A stretch of 64,000 bases of DNA, from assembly GCA_001661515.1 (NCBI GenBank), contig LUVW01000009.1, forward strand, positions 20,401 to 84,400. The letters run 5' to 3'. The notes beneath the pieces were generated by a model that was not told the origin of the DNA, did no database searches, and was given only the letters and a program-made list of their open reading frames with translations. This stretch comes from Capniomyces stellatus. Lineage: Eukaryota > Kickxellomycota > Harpellomycetes > Harpellales > Legeriomycetaceae. A program made the position numbers and the translations under genes. Below, one piece after another: positions 43,575-54,985 of the stretch (the stretch's first letter is position 1; each line of letters opens with the position of its first letter).

Positions 43575-46442
43575 ATGGGTATTCCAACAGAAACAAATAG
43601 TAAAAATGCAATGGTTGAGGCGAATTCAATACTAAAAAGCATGAATAACGGACATACGCGAAAAGAGATACCAAATTTAGGAATAAATGGAGATTTACCC
43701 AATGTTCTTCAGAAACAAGAGATAACTATGGAACATACGGTAGGAGCAATTGATAATATGGGGAAGAAGGGGAAGGAGGGGGGCGGGAATGGGAAGGAGA
43801 AGGAGAAAGGAGGTTTGAGAACACCAAGAGAGGAAGTTGTAGGCGAAGAGGAGGTGGGGATAGCAAAAGTAGATGGGGTTGAGATTGAGATTGTAAAGAA
43901 GAATGACAAGACAGTGTACAGATTACCAGGAAAAATAAGTGTAGCAAGCCTAAGCGGAGAGCAGAGAGCAAAAGTGATTGAAGGGATTAAAAGGCTACAT
44001 GAAGAGAATCAAAGAGAGCAGGGACGAGGAGCAGTAGGAGCAGAAGGATCGAAGCGAGTGGAGACAAAAAAGCGGGTGGAAACAACAAAGCTAGATGGTG
44101 GGAGAATAGACATGGTCAATGGCGCGACGGGGATAGGTAGCAATGGGGAGGGGACTGAAGCCAATATAAATTTAATAGCGAGAATGAATAAGACTATGAG
44201 TAATGATATGGGTAATGATATGGGTGGTGATATTTATATAAATGAAGAAATGGTGGGAGTGGAAGAGGGAGTGGGAGTGGGAGCAGGGGTTGGTTTGAGG
44301 AGGGTTGGAGATACAAAAGAAATGATGGAGCTAACAAATAAACGCAAGAAGCGGGGGCCGAATAAGGTGAAAGAGAAGAAAGTAAAGTTGGGAGATAGAA
44401 ATGTAATGACAATGAACTTCAATAGACCGTTATTTATGAATCCACACGGAATGATGAATATCCAGCCACGTGCGATTCTTCCAATTCAACCAATTCAGTC
44501 AATTCAACCAATTCAGCAAATCCAGCAAATCCAGCCAATTCAGCCAATTCAGCCAATTCAGTCAATTCAGTCAATTCAATCAATTCAACCAATGTATCCA
44601 AACATAGATGGTATGTCGCCAGAAATGAGAATGGCAATGTTAATGTCGATTCCAGGACTAATGCAGTTACAAGTACAGAATAATGGTAGTGGTAGTGGTA
44701 GTGGAACGGGAAATAAAGAGGATATGGATGGAAAGAAAAAAAGTGGTGGGGACGCTGGTGGAGGAGGAGGAGATGATATGGTGGCAGCACTGGCAACGGG
44801 GTTGACGTCGGCAGTATCACAGTTATCAAAGGAGCAAATCCAGTCAATATTGGCAGCATCAAACCAAACAAACTTGGTTCAGGCATTGATGGCAACGTTG
44901 GAGAAACAAGCGGTAGCAGAAACTGATGGAAAATCAACATCGAGTACACAAGAAAGAAGGGAACAAACAAATGGAAGAGACTTGGAGAATGTGGGATTGG
45001 ATCGAATAAATGGTGGGCCAGCTGTGAGGATTGGAAATGAGAATAGTAGGGGGAGAGGAAGGGGTAGAGGAAGGGGGAGAGGAAGAGGAAGAGGAGGAGG
45101 AAAATTAGGTGGTGGTGGTGGTAAATTGTCTAGTGCGTTTGGGCAAATAGCAGAAAATGACAATAATAATGTAGATGTAGATGTTGATGTTGATGCTGAT
45201 GCTGATGTTGATGGTTTGGTGGGGTATCAAGGATATAATATTTATGATGGCAGAGGAGTTGGGGGAGTTGGAGGAGTTGTGGAGGGTAACGAGCCAAATT
45301 ACCTGGGAGCCAATTTAAATATGGGGAGCAACGGCAATAGTGGTGTTGTTGTTGGTATGAATGGACCAATCAAGATAATGCCTCAACTATTGCCCAGGAA
45401 CACAAACATCAACCAGAGTATAAACATGAACATCAACATCAATACAGGTGCTAGGATGAGTGATGAGGGTGGAAGTGGGGGTAGTAGAATAACTCCAGTT
45501 AATGAACCCAATGGTCAACAAACAAAGTCACTATCGTACTTGAAGATTTTACAAAAGTTAAACCAATCACAGGCGCAAGCACAGGCACAGGCACAGGTAC
45601 AGGCACAATTTTTACAGCAAAGACAAAAACAGTCACATGTGCAGTCACACGTACAGTCACACGTACAGTTGCCTATACAACAGCCTCAAATTCAAAGAAC
45701 AAACGCAAGTGTAGATGAGATGGCAGGGCAAAAGGGGTACAAAAAGTACAAGTCAAGCAACGAGAGGAAAAAGATGATTGGGGACATGATGATGGAGAAG
45801 ACCGAGTCAACTAGGCCAAAGTACTACAAGAAGAAGAGTAAGCAAGAGAAGGAGCGGTCGAAGGAGGAACGGCGGAAGCAGAGGGAGCTTCTGAAGAGCA
45901 TTGAGAAGATGAACAAGTTGAATATGAGGAAAGCAAAAAAGAGTGAGGGCAAAAAGGGAGAAAGTAAATACAAAAGCAAAAAGAGGCTTGCTATGATGAA
46001 GGAGGAGGATAAAGGGCAGGAGGAAGCTGAGCAGAAATTGTATGGGTTTGGGGTGAGGTTCTGGGAAGAAAGCAGCAGCCAAGCCGATGACCAGGCAGAG
46101 AAACTAGCAGGGCATTTGGAGGAGGTGAAGAGGCGGTACAGAGATGTAATCAAGGCTGACCACAAAACACTGGCGAAACCAGACTTCAAATCTGCGTTCA
46201 AGAGTGTTGACGAAACCATACAAAAACTGCTGCCATACCATATATACCAAAGCGAAAACTCTGTTGAGCATAGCCATACCAAGGCCACCAATAACAGCTT
46301 CAGTAGCAGTAGTCTCAGTAGCAGAGTTGAAAACCTCATGTTTAGGTTTGATATGGTTAAAAGAGCTGTTGATGAAAGGCTGGGGTTTGACACAATGGGG
46401 TTACAAGTAGAACGGCTGCTATTGGATGATTTAAAAAAATAA
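43575..46442 (+). CDS. GLTSCR1/BICRA-domain protein, probable SWI/SNF-type remodeller subunit, 955 aa
   Basis: Single exon, mostly low complexity. Tracts in order: Lys/Glu-rich; a nucleus-type basic patch (NKRKKRGPNKVKEKKVKLGD, about 255-275); about 16 Ile-Gln-Pro/Ser tripeptides (from about 303); an RGRGRG run (about 490-510); Asp-Val and Gln-Ala repeats. The conserved part is C-terminal (about 820-955). It includes KYKSKKRLAMMKEED, EEVKRRYRDVIKADHKTLAK, PDFKSAFKSVDETIQKLLPYH and a final helical pair. This matches the GLTSCR1 conserved region that anchors such proteins to BRD9/SWI-SNF complexes in animals. In fungi the role is inferred. The gene converges on the Zds1-like gene, which is equally repeat-rich. 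Confidence 0.8.
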   Translation: MGIPTETNSKNAMVEANSILKSMNNGHTRKEIPNLGINGDLPNVLQKQEITMEHTVGAIDNMGKKGKEGGGNGKEKEKGGLRTPREEVVGEEEVGIAKVDGVEIEIVKKNDKTVYRLPGKISVASLSGEQRAKVIEGIKRLHEENQREQGRGAVGAEGSKRVETKKRVETTKLDGGRIDMVNGATGIGSNGEGTEANINLIARMNKTMSNDMGNDMGGDIYINEEMVGVEEGVGVGAGVGLRRVGDTKEMMELTNKRKKRGPNKVKEKKVKLGDRNVMTMNFNRPLFMNPHGMMNIQPRAILPIQPIQSIQPIQQIQQIQPIQPIQPIQSIQSIQSIQPMYPNIDGMSPEMRMAMLMSIPGLMQLQVQNNGSGSGSGTGNKEDMDGKKKSGGDAGGGGGDDMVAALATGLTSAVSQLSKEQIQSILAASNQTNLVQALMATLEKQAVAETDGKSTSSTQERREQTNGRDLENVGLDRINGGPAVRIGNENSRGRGRGRGRGRGRGRGGGKLGGGGGKLSSAFGQIAENDNNNVDVDVDVDADADVDGLVGYQGYNIYDGRGVGGVGGVVEGNEPNYLGANLNMGSNGNSGVVVGMNGPIKIMPQLLPRNTNINQSINMNININTGARMSDEGGSGGSRITPVNEPNGQQTKSLSYLKILQKLNQSQAQAQAQAQVQAQFLQQRQKQSHVQSHVQSHVQLPIQQPQIQRTNASVDEMAGQKGYKKYKSSNERKKMIGDMMMEKTESTRPKYYKKKSKQEKERSKEERRKQRELLKSIEKMNKLNMRKAKKSEGKKGESKYKSKKRLAMMKEEDKGQEEAEQKLYGFGVRFWEESSSQADDQAEKLAGHLEEVKRRYRDVIKADHKTLAKPDFKSAFKSVDETIQKLLPYHIYQSENSVEHSHTKATNNSFSSSSLSSRVENLMFRFDMVKRAVDERLGFDTMGLQVERLLLDDLKK

Positions 46443-46760
46443 CAATATAACTAAACTCCCTCCCAATTTGCATTTTCCAAACTTTTATTTTCTTCCTTAT
46501 TTTTACCAAGTAAAAGTTACAATATATATGTATGTATATGTATATTATTTAAATTCATTTTATTTTACTTTACTTTTTTTTTATTATTATTATTATTAAA
46601 AAAAAAGCTAAATAAATTTAGATAGATTGAAATAGAAAAGTTTCTTGAAAGTTGAAAAAGGGGATGTGTAAGGAAAGTAAGAAAGAAAGAAAGAAAAATA
46701 AAATAAAATAAATTCTACGTTTACTATAATTATTTTTTGTCAACCGAATGCATGTCATTG
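46443..46760. other. Convergent 3' region, no gene seen
   Basis: AT-rich, with TATG and AAAG microsatellite-like stretches. Probably both 3' UTRs. Confidence 0.5.
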
Positions 46761-49700
46761 TTACCGTAGTTGGTTGGTATCTGGTGTTTCAGAGTCACTA
46801 CTATCGTTTTCATCACCAACGTAACCTCTGCTTTTCCTATTACTTTTCACAACACCTCCAACACTTGTAGCACTACTAAAGAATCTGTCGTTTTTCTCCA
46901 TCAACTCTTCAAACCCTCTATTGGTGGGCTTGGTGTTTGACCCGTCATTCATGCTGCTACTCCGACTACTACTACGACTGCTGCTGCTGCTGTTGCTGCC
47001 ACTACCAGACTCGCTTGAACTGACTCCAAGTAACCTACCAGCCTTCCCATCAAAGTCCAAGTTATGCAAACCTGACACATTCACTTTGGCACTCTCACCA
47101 AGCATCACACTTGCCTTCCTGTTCTTTGGGTCTCCTATACTCTCTTGACCTTTGTTTTTTTCATATAATTTGTTGTTTCTGTTGCTCTCTTCTCCTCCTT
47201 CTACCTCCTTACCAACCACGCTTTTAACACCATCACTGTTCCCACTGCTACTATTTCCGCCTGCTTGGGCTGAAGGCAACGAAGGTGGTGGTCCGTAAAA
47301 CGGAATTGTGTTGATATTCTTGTAGTAATGGTCTGTTGGCACTCCAGAACTCTTTGGACTATTTGAACTATTTGGACTATTTGGACTATTCGGAATCTTT
47401 GGTTTCTTTGGACTCTTTAATCCTTTCAAGCTTTTTGAGCTCTTTAGTCCTTTTGAACTCTTTGAGCTTTTTGAACTTTTAGACCTTTTTGGACTACTAG
47501 ACATTTCTGTTTTACCCAATACTTGTCGCTGTGGGTCTTGGCTCGCTTCCTCTTGTTTACTATTACTATTATTACTATTACTATTATTACTATTACTGTC
47601 GCCATAGTACAGACTCTGTTTGGTTGGACTTTTACTATTTGCAACCTGCCTACTAAAATCCACATAATCACTGTCACTATCACTATCGCTGTCACTGTCA
47701 GTTTCATCGTACTCATCGCTATCGCCATACTCTTCACCGCTTCCACTACCCTCACTACTGCTGCCTCCTCTCCTCTTCTCTCCCATTGTCCTACTCGCAA
47801 TCATTTCCAAGATATCCCCGCTTCCTGTTTGGTCAAACCCTGCATTCTCTCCCAGTTTGGCTTCCTTCCCCTTTGCCCTCCTTTTCTCCTTCTGGTAAAC
47901 CGCTTGATCCGAACTCAACACCTCTCCTGAATTTACGCCTGTACTTGCACTCGTGTTTATACTTGTGCTTGCTTTTGTTTTTACCAACTTTGCAGATGCT
48001 TTGCTACTTACTGCCGACTCTGCCAAGTTGTTTGACGATACTGTTTTACTAGCCAGCATACTCTTTGTCCCAACCTCGTTTTTGCCTTGTACTGGAATTA
48101 CAATTGATTTCGCATTTTGTGCTGGGCTCTGGTATTCCAATTTCATATTTCCATTGTTTCCATTACTATTACTATTACTATTACTATTACTATTACTATT
48201 ACTATTACTATTGTTATTGTTATTGTTATTTTCACTAGAATACAAGCCGATTGGTTCTGGTCTATAATAGCTATTTTGCAACTCCTTTTGTTGGTTGGCT
48301 GGTATTTTGCTCCCAGAATCAACTCCATTTCCATTACCATCACCATTTCCATTCTTAGCACTAGTACTGTCACTATCACCATTGTTATTATCACTGGATT
48401 TTATTTGACCGCCTTTATCAAATTTGACACCCTTTTGTGGCTGGTATTTCTTTTGTTGCTGGACAGGACTCTGGCTTCTTGCTGGACTAATTGATCTTGG
48501 GTTAATCAACTCCAAATACCAAAACATCATATTACTCAGCAACACTTGCTGCTGCAACGGTCTCCTCGGATTTGACAACTTAATCGACGCTAGACGATAA
48601 ATTGCTCTCTCCACGTGGATCGGTAATCTGTTGTACATCATATTCATTGGTGGTCCATTTGCTTGGCTCATTCCCATTGGTGTTGTTGACCTTGTTGGTG
48701 GTGGTCGGTTTGGTGTCAAAATATTTGGAAATCTGTTTTGCTGTCCATTTGCCATACTCTTTGATTCTCCAAAATCCAACACTCCATTTTGCTGATTTAT
48801 TTGTTTTCTAAGCCGTGCCTCCTCTTCAAGTTCATTTTTTTTCTTTCCCTTTCCCTTTTCCTTCTCATTCTCTTTCTCCTTGTTTTTATTCTTGTTCTTT
48901 TGTTTCTCTTTTTCCTTTTGCTTCTCTCTCTCCTTTTCCTTTTCTCTTTGTTTCTCCTTTTCTTTTTCTTTTTCCTTATCCTTATCCTTTGTCGAACTTG
49001 ATCCTTTTCCCTTTCCAAACATCAGAAATGAGATTGCTGAAGGAATCAGGTTCTTTTTGTCCTTTGTTGCCTCCTTTTGCTTCTCTGACTTTTCTTCTGC
49101 TACCGGCTTTCTGACAATCTTGCTATGCTCTTGGTCTAAACTCATTCCCCTTGCTTGTTCTTTTCTATCTCTTTCTCTTTCTCTCTCTCTTTCTCTTTCC
49201 CTTTCTTTTTCTTTTTCTTTTTCTTTTTCCCTATCTCTTTCTCTTTCTCTTTCTTTGTTTTTATCCACCTTGTGCCTCTCAACCTTAACAAACTCGTCTT
49301 TGGGCTTGTTCCACCACTTCCCCGACTGTTTTATATGCTCATCCTCAGCTGTATGGTGCAGACTTGGTTTATTACTGGCCAGCTTTGTTTGTGTTGGCGA
49401 TGCTCCTATTTCCTCTTTTGACAATTTCCCCAATGCCTCGACTTCCCTGCTAGTTTGCCCCTTTACCTCTTCTTTTTCCGATTTTGGTCCTATTCTACTG
49501 ACCCCTACTCCATCAAAACCCATGTCATGTATACTAAACTCTTCAACCTCTTTGCTTATCTGCTTCAGCAGTTCAACTGTCGATAGCTTAACCTCACTTT
49601 TTTCCTTTTCCTTTTCCCTTTCCTTTTCCTTCTCTCTCGTCTTGCCCTTTCCTCTTATCTTTCCCTTTCCTCCCTCGCTAGTAGTGTCATTTTCCTTGTT

Positions 49701-50744
49701 TAATCCCACCCTCTCCCATCCATCCAAACCTGAACCCAATTCAGTTCCCAAGCCCGAACCCAGGTTTAAGTCCAAGTTCAAGCTCAAGTTCAAATCCAAG
49801 TTCAAGTCCAAATCCTGTTTGCTTTGGCGTTTAACCAAATGTCCACCATCAGATACTCTCCTTGTCACGCCACCTTCCTTACTCTTTGCCCTCCCTTCTT
49901 TTAGTCGTGTCAAACCTCCATTCTCTCCTCCCTGTTCTCCTTCCTCAGCATCTATCTCCTGCCCCTTATCTTCTACATAGCGTACTAGGGACTCTGCATC
50001 TGTTTTCCGCCTGTGTCTGTTGCTTAGCGTCGAGTCTCGCCGCTTGTTCAGCAGCTTGCTTCTTTTCAACGATGGTCTTTGTCCATCAAGAACCATAAAT
50101 GGCGCTGATCGCTCCGCCATTCCCAATCCCAGCACCGTCCTCATCTCACCATCCGGCCCCACTTCCTCACTCCATGTCATTGTTGTGTTCCGTCGTCTTA
50201 CCCCCACTTTTCCTCCCCCTTCATTCAACTCCTCCTCTTCCATCTCTTCCTTACCCAGTCCCCCTATTTCCAGCCCCTCGCCGTCTGTTTTGTGACTAAG
50301 CATCGATTTTCTTCTAACCAGCTTTCCCTCCAGTTGCTCAAACTTTGAGCCATGTTTCTTCAGCAGCTCTTGGAACTCTCCTGGTGCTATCTCTGGATGC
50401 AACCTTGCTGGAAGCCAAATGTTCGCTGCCTGGCTTATAATATCCGATCCTCCCTCAAATTCCTCTGGAAACTGTGCTGATATCGCTTCTCTTTTTAGTT
50501 CCCCAATCGCCTCCATTTCCTGATTTATCCATTTTGTGTCCTCCACCATCTTTCTCTTTTCAAGCTCCTCTTCTTCTTCCTCATTCTCATTCTCATTCTC
50601 ATTCTCTTCCTCATTCTTAATCTTTTCTATTTTTAAATCGCTGCTCTTCTTTTCTGTCCTACCTCTGCCTGCTCCTGCATATCCTTCCTCTTCTATCCTT
50701 GTGTCTACTTCCTGCTCCTGCTCTATGTTATGTCTTTCCATCAT
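46761..50744 (-). CDS. ZDS1: Zds1/Zds2-like protein with long low-complexity extension, 1327 aa
   Basis: Single exon. Zds proteins bind PP2A-Cdc55 and act in mitotic exit and cell polarity. Two conserved islands are visible. Near residues 90-150: ANIWLPARLHPEIAPGEFQE and VRRKSMLSHK. Near 695-745: the Zds C-terminal box LPIHVERAIYRLASIKLSNP, then RRPLQQQVLLSNMMFWYLEL. Between and after them lie long repeats: Glu/Lys and Arg/Glu runs, Asn-Ser dipeptides (NSNSNSNS), Ser-Asp dipeptides (SDSDSDSD) and SPN/SPK motifs. In yeast the box sits near the C terminus; here about 580 residues follow it. The gene is intronless despite the length. Family assignment rests on the box, recalled from memory. Confidence 0.7.
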   Translation of the reverse strand: MMERHNIEQEQEVDTRIEEEGYAGAGRGRTEKKSSDLKIEKIKNEEENENENENEEEEEELEKRKMVEDTKWINQEMEAIGELKREAISAQFPEEFEGGSDIISQAANIWLPARLHPEIAPGEFQELLKKHGSKFEQLEGKLVRRKSMLSHKTDGEGLEIGGLGKEEMEEEELNEGGGKVGVRRRNTTMTWSEEVGPDGEMRTVLGLGMAERSAPFMVLDGQRPSLKRSKLLNKRRDSTLSNRHRRKTDAESLVRYVEDKGQEIDAEEGEQGGENGGLTRLKEGRAKSKEGGVTRRVSDGGHLVKRQSKQDLDLNLDLNLSLNLDLNLGSGLGTELGSGLDGWERVGLNKENDTTSEGGKGKIRGKGKTREKEKEREKEKEKSEVKLSTVELLKQISKEVEEFSIHDMGFDGVGVSRIGPKSEKEEVKGQTSREVEALGKLSKEEIGASPTQTKLASNKPSLHHTAEDEHIKQSGKWWNKPKDEFVKVERHKVDKNKERERERDREKEKEKEKERERERERERERDRKEQARGMSLDQEHSKIVRKPVAEEKSEKQKEATKDKKNLIPSAISFLMFGKGKGSSSTKDKDKEKEKEKEKQREKEKEREKQKEKEKQKNKNKNKEKENEKEKGKGKKKNELEEEARLRKQINQQNGVLDFGESKSMANGQQNRFPNILTPNRPPPTRSTTPMGMSQANGPPMNMMYNRLPIHVERAIYRLASIKLSNPRRPLQQQVLLSNMMFWYLELINPRSISPARSQSPVQQQKKYQPQKGVKFDKGGQIKSSDNNNGDSDSTSAKNGNGDGNGNGVDSGSKIPANQQKELQNSYYRPEPIGLYSSENNNNNNNSNSNSNSNSNSNSNSNGNNGNMKLEYQSPAQNAKSIVIPVQGKNEVGTKSMLASKTVSSNNLAESAVSSKASAKLVKTKASTSINTSASTGVNSGEVLSSDQAVYQKEKRRAKGKEAKLGENAGFDQTGSGDILEMIASRTMGEKRRGGSSSEGSGSGEEYGDSDEYDETDSDSDSDSDSDYVDFSRQVANSKSPTKQSLYYGDSNSNNSNSNNSNSKQEEASQDPQRQVLGKTEMSSSPKRSKSSKSSKSSKGLKSSKSLKGLKSPKKPKIPNSPNSPNSSNSPKSSGVPTDHYYKNINTIPFYGPPPSLPSAQAGGNSSSGNSDGVKSVVGKEVEGGEESNRNNKLYEKNKGQESIGDPKNRKASVMLGESAKVNVSGLHNLDFDGKAGRLLGVSSSESGSGSNSSSSSRSSSRSSSMNDGSNTKPTNRGFEELMEKNDRFFSSATSVGGVVKSNRKSRGYVGDENDSSDSETPDTNQLR

Positions 50745-53700
50745 TCTTTCCCCTTTTATATCTATTCTTTGCTACTTGTCTTGTTTCTAGTAGAATTCGT
50801 CTTTATTTCTTATTCAAAATCCTTTCGTGCTCCAACTTTCTGTTCCTGTATTTATATACGACACTCTTTTACTCTATTCCTCTCGCACCACTTCTTGTTC
50901 TAGTGCCTATTCTATTTCAGCATTTAAACGTTTGTTGCTTCTATTAGCACTTGTTTTTATATCAATTTTGTTTTTTCACAAATAATCCAATGCATATTAT
51001 CGCCGTTCTTTTTTTGCTCTTTTATCAACAGGGCCAACTATCCGACTTCTTTTTGAAATAAAACCACACACAAACACACGCCTCTAAGATTCCAAACCTG
51101 TTTGCAAAAATATTTACCTGTTCAATCCTAACCCTTCTCAGCTCTCCTGTCTGTCTTTTACTATTATTTCCCGTGTTTTAATATACTCCTTGTCCTTGTT
51201 TTTATTATTGTTGTTGTTCGGTCCCTACTTTATCTTACTCTACTAACCGTCTATTTAACTCTAGTTTTTCACAAGTCTTGTGTTCTTGGCGTGTTAAAAG
51301 AGAATAAAAAAAAGTCAAATTCAATCCTTTTTCTCTTTACAATTCACCTTGTTAATCCGTATTTCATTATTACTCGCAAAAACGAACCTTTATTATGTTG
51401 ATATTATTATTAGTTGCTGTGGTATTATTACGCTTGTTTTGGATTTCTGTAAAGTTAAATTTCGTTACTTGACCAATTCTTATTTTTATCCGCCTTTAAA
51501 TTAAATACCACAACCAGACCTTTTTTGTTCAAGATTTTTTTTTCCGTTTTTTTTTACTTTATGATTGTTGTAATCGCTATTTCTTTATTTTCCTTTATTC
51601 CAGTTTCCTTTCTTCTCTTATCCAACCAACAAATACTTGGTTGTACATGCAACAAATGTATAAATAGACGCTCCCACTGTAGCCTTAAACTGCTTTTTAA
51701 CCGAGTCCTACTAGCTCATATTTTCATCCTCTCAAAAAAAGCAATAATGTGTAGTAATTAGATCTCTTTCTTCAAGAAATCATACCGTCTTTCTACCCCT
51801 TTTCAAAGACATGCAATTATCTCCCTCTCCTCCAAACTCCAAACTCTCAATTTACCGCCTCCACCTCCCCTCATTCAACTTTAAATCCCACTGTCGCCAC
51901 CACCACCACACCAAGTTCATTCATACCACATCACGAGCAAATTAATATCTAGCCCATACGCTTTTAATATCAGCTTGATGATCTTTCTTTTATCTTTTTC
52001 ATTTTACATTCTTTTTTTAAAAAAAAAAACCCTTCGTTTGTTTTAAATCATCAGAACTTGCCAAACTTTTGCTTTGTAACATTTTTTTTCTTTTTTCCTT
52101 TCAACTCTCTTTCCTTAATTGTGTACTTTTCATTTCCCAATAATTAACAATGACTGTTTTTAATATCTTCCAAATTAGAAGCACGGTACTTTTTTTCTTT
52201 TTTTCTTTCTACCTTCTTTTCTCTATTATTTCAATTTTTTTTTTTACCAAGTTTACCATCTCGACATAAAAACACTAACCTAACCCAATCCTCTCCGGAG
52301 TTTCAATCAGGGAATTAAAAAAATATACCAAGATTTTATTAGTTTTGTTTACAGTAAATCTCAACTATTTTGCACATTTTCTTTACACTTCTCTTTTCTT
52401 TACATTTTTTCTTTCTTTTTTTTTTTCTTTTACCCAATCATTATTGAATACCATCCAACCACATTAGCACTTGATGTACAAGCAACAACACATATCCTGC
52501 TACTATTGTTTTTGTCATGAATATTTTTCAACGATTTAGTTTCAAAATGGGTTTTTAGTTTAACTCAAAACAGATTTGAAAAGCTCGTTGACACAACACC
52601 CACAACTATCAAAATTCTTCAAGCACTTTTTTTACTTGATCCACTTTATAGTTCCGTAAATTATCAATGCTAAATAAAAGTGTTGGTAATTTCAATAAAA
52701 AAAATAAAAAAGTGTTAATTTATATTACCTTCAAAAACCCTCATGGGGCCAATCAGGTGTTTGACGGCTTTAATTCGAATTGTTTTTCTTTTTTTTTCTA
52801 TGCAAACATTTTACTCTACTTTTTCCTTTTTTATCTTTAATTTGTTTCCTTTTACAATGCAAGAACTTTCTGTTTAGATAAAAATTTGTAATTTCTTTGT
52901 TATTTCAAGTTTCCTTGCTGTTTTTTACCGCTTGTTTTAAATTACTGATTATTCCCTGAGATTTGCGCTTAATTATTTCCCTACTCCAGCTCGAATTGCT
53001 AGCTCTCAGTTTGTTGACTCTAATTACAAATTGTCTCGAAGATCGTTTTGTTTCTAACGTTGTTTAAGTTTAATTAATTTAAAAATACCACCAACTATCT
53101 AAATCCATCCTCCTCCAGCCTGAACAAGTTGGCAATTCAACTATTCAAACCATAACAATTGTCAATATAAAAAAACTATAACAAGATCGTGTATGTATCA
53201 TTACCTAATCATGGTCTTTAAATTCCTTATTAGCAACCGCTTTTGTTGCTTACTTTTCCCTTTGTTGTACAAACAAACATCAACCAAAACCAATATCGCA
53301 CTTATTGATGCTACTTGGTATTCATGCGGCATTGTGTTCTACAAAATCCGATTTATCCACAATCCAATATAGCCCCCTCATCGTCACCATATGTAACCAC
53401 ACATTTATCCTCTTACACCTTTTCGCTAAATCAGACCGCCAATGTTATTATACATAGGCAATAAGGCGAAAACAAAAGAAAGAAAAAGTAAAACAGAAAA
53501 CAGACTCTCACCTCCAATCACGCAATAAGTCACTTTCTTTCTTTTTATCGTTGCAATGTAGAAACCCTTGTGTATGTATATTGCTTTATTTTATTAATAC
53601 CTTGCCCCATGCTTTTATTGTTGGTATTTTTACACGTTTCCTGTCAGTTGTTGAATCAGCAATCTGATTTATCTTCTCCTACATTCGATTGGTTGTGACT

Positions 53701-54985
53701 TTGTCTTTTTTTATTCAAAAAAATTGTTCGTTTACTGTTCGCAGTAGAAAACCATATCAAACAGAGTATTTATCCATGATCCAAATTAATCACTACAAGT
53801 GCAAACAAGCCAAGGAAAATAGCTAAGTTCACGCCCTGCCTCTTTCCTAAAATACTCCTAATTATATCATTTGACCAAAAGCTTTTTAACCTAACCAACA
53901 TGCCCCCCCCCCCCCCCCCCCCNNNNNNNNNNNNNNNNCCCCCCCCCCCCCCATCACCTTGAATGCACAACATTCGTGGGGTTTCATTATCGCAGTAATT
54001 CTTTTTCTTTGTGTTGGTACACAATGTCATTCTTGAAATCAGCCAAAATATGCATCACACAACTGGCACATTCCCACTATAGTTGACTAGTCAAAATGAA
54101 CTTCAATAACGTACACACTGGTATTACAAACATTGCCAGTTTGATAACATATTTTCTGGCCCACTTCATTATCTGCCTCGATTATTTCTTTTTAACAGCC
54201 AGTTACCACCACCTATGCTAGCCAGTATGTATGGATAATGTTTTAGTCCCCTTCCTTCCTCACTCTCCACATTATCTTTGCTACTATGTATCTTTTCAGC
54301 ATGCAATTTACCCAACTAACTTTGGAATTGTTTTCATTTGACACGAGTTACGCTTTTCTTTTACTTTTTGTCACACTCTCAATAAGCACCAACACTCGTT
54401 TCGAAATTATGCGTTGGTGTTGGTGATTGTTTAAGTTTAGTAATAGTAACACGAGTCTGTTCTTATGACCAACACATTTAACTGCAGTCAACCCAAACAA
54501 AGTAAGAAAAGCAAATCATGTCACAAAAAAACCAAAAAGTAAATTATGCAAAAACAGCTTACAAATTAACTATTTAACTGCGAATGACGTCGTAGCGTAA
54601 AATCAGTTAGAGGATATTTACTTAACGTTAGCTTGCATCGTTAGTGATGGGTATTGCCCTAATTACCAAATCATGGTTGCTGTTTGAGACCAGTACTAGC
54701 TGGTGAACTTTCAGTATACATCATGTTAATTTACGTTGTTCTGAAAACTATTTACCCAGTAATCAAGAGTAGATGGAAATAGCATTAACTCAAAACAAAA
54801 CTGAGTAGAGCACCACAAAGTGGGTAGTATTAATAACAAATCAACAAAAATGAAGTAAACAGAAAAAAAACAACGTGTCTATGAACAGAAAAGAAAAGAA
54901 ATCTTTAAAAAAAAAATATTAGTGAGCGAGATGAGCGGAATTTAAACGTAGCACCAAATGGCTCGGGATAAAACAAAAAGTGGGT
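50745..54985. other. 4.2 kb without a protein gene; strongly pyrimidine-rich on the + strand up to about 53.7 kb
   Basis: No domain-bearing frame. From 50745 to about 53760 the + strand is rich in T and C (purine-rich on the minus strand), the same bias as the Zds1-like coding region. This suggests a long 5' leader or promoter-proximal transcript for that gene. Poly-C around an assembly gap lies at 53903-53952. After 54000 the bias disappears. Confidence 0.5.
53903..53952 (+). repeat. Poly-C tract interrupted by an assembly gap
   Basis: 20 C, 16 undetermined bases, then 14 C. C lies on the same strand on both sides, so the real tract is probably at least 34 C (poly-G on the minus strand). 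Confidence 0.8.

Noticed and set aside
48797..49980. Long antisense frames opposite the Zds1-like gene, rich in Leu/Phe/Ser
   Set aside because: They mirror Lys/Glu/Arg-rich codons of the real gene. The conserved Zds-type islands lie on the minus strand only.
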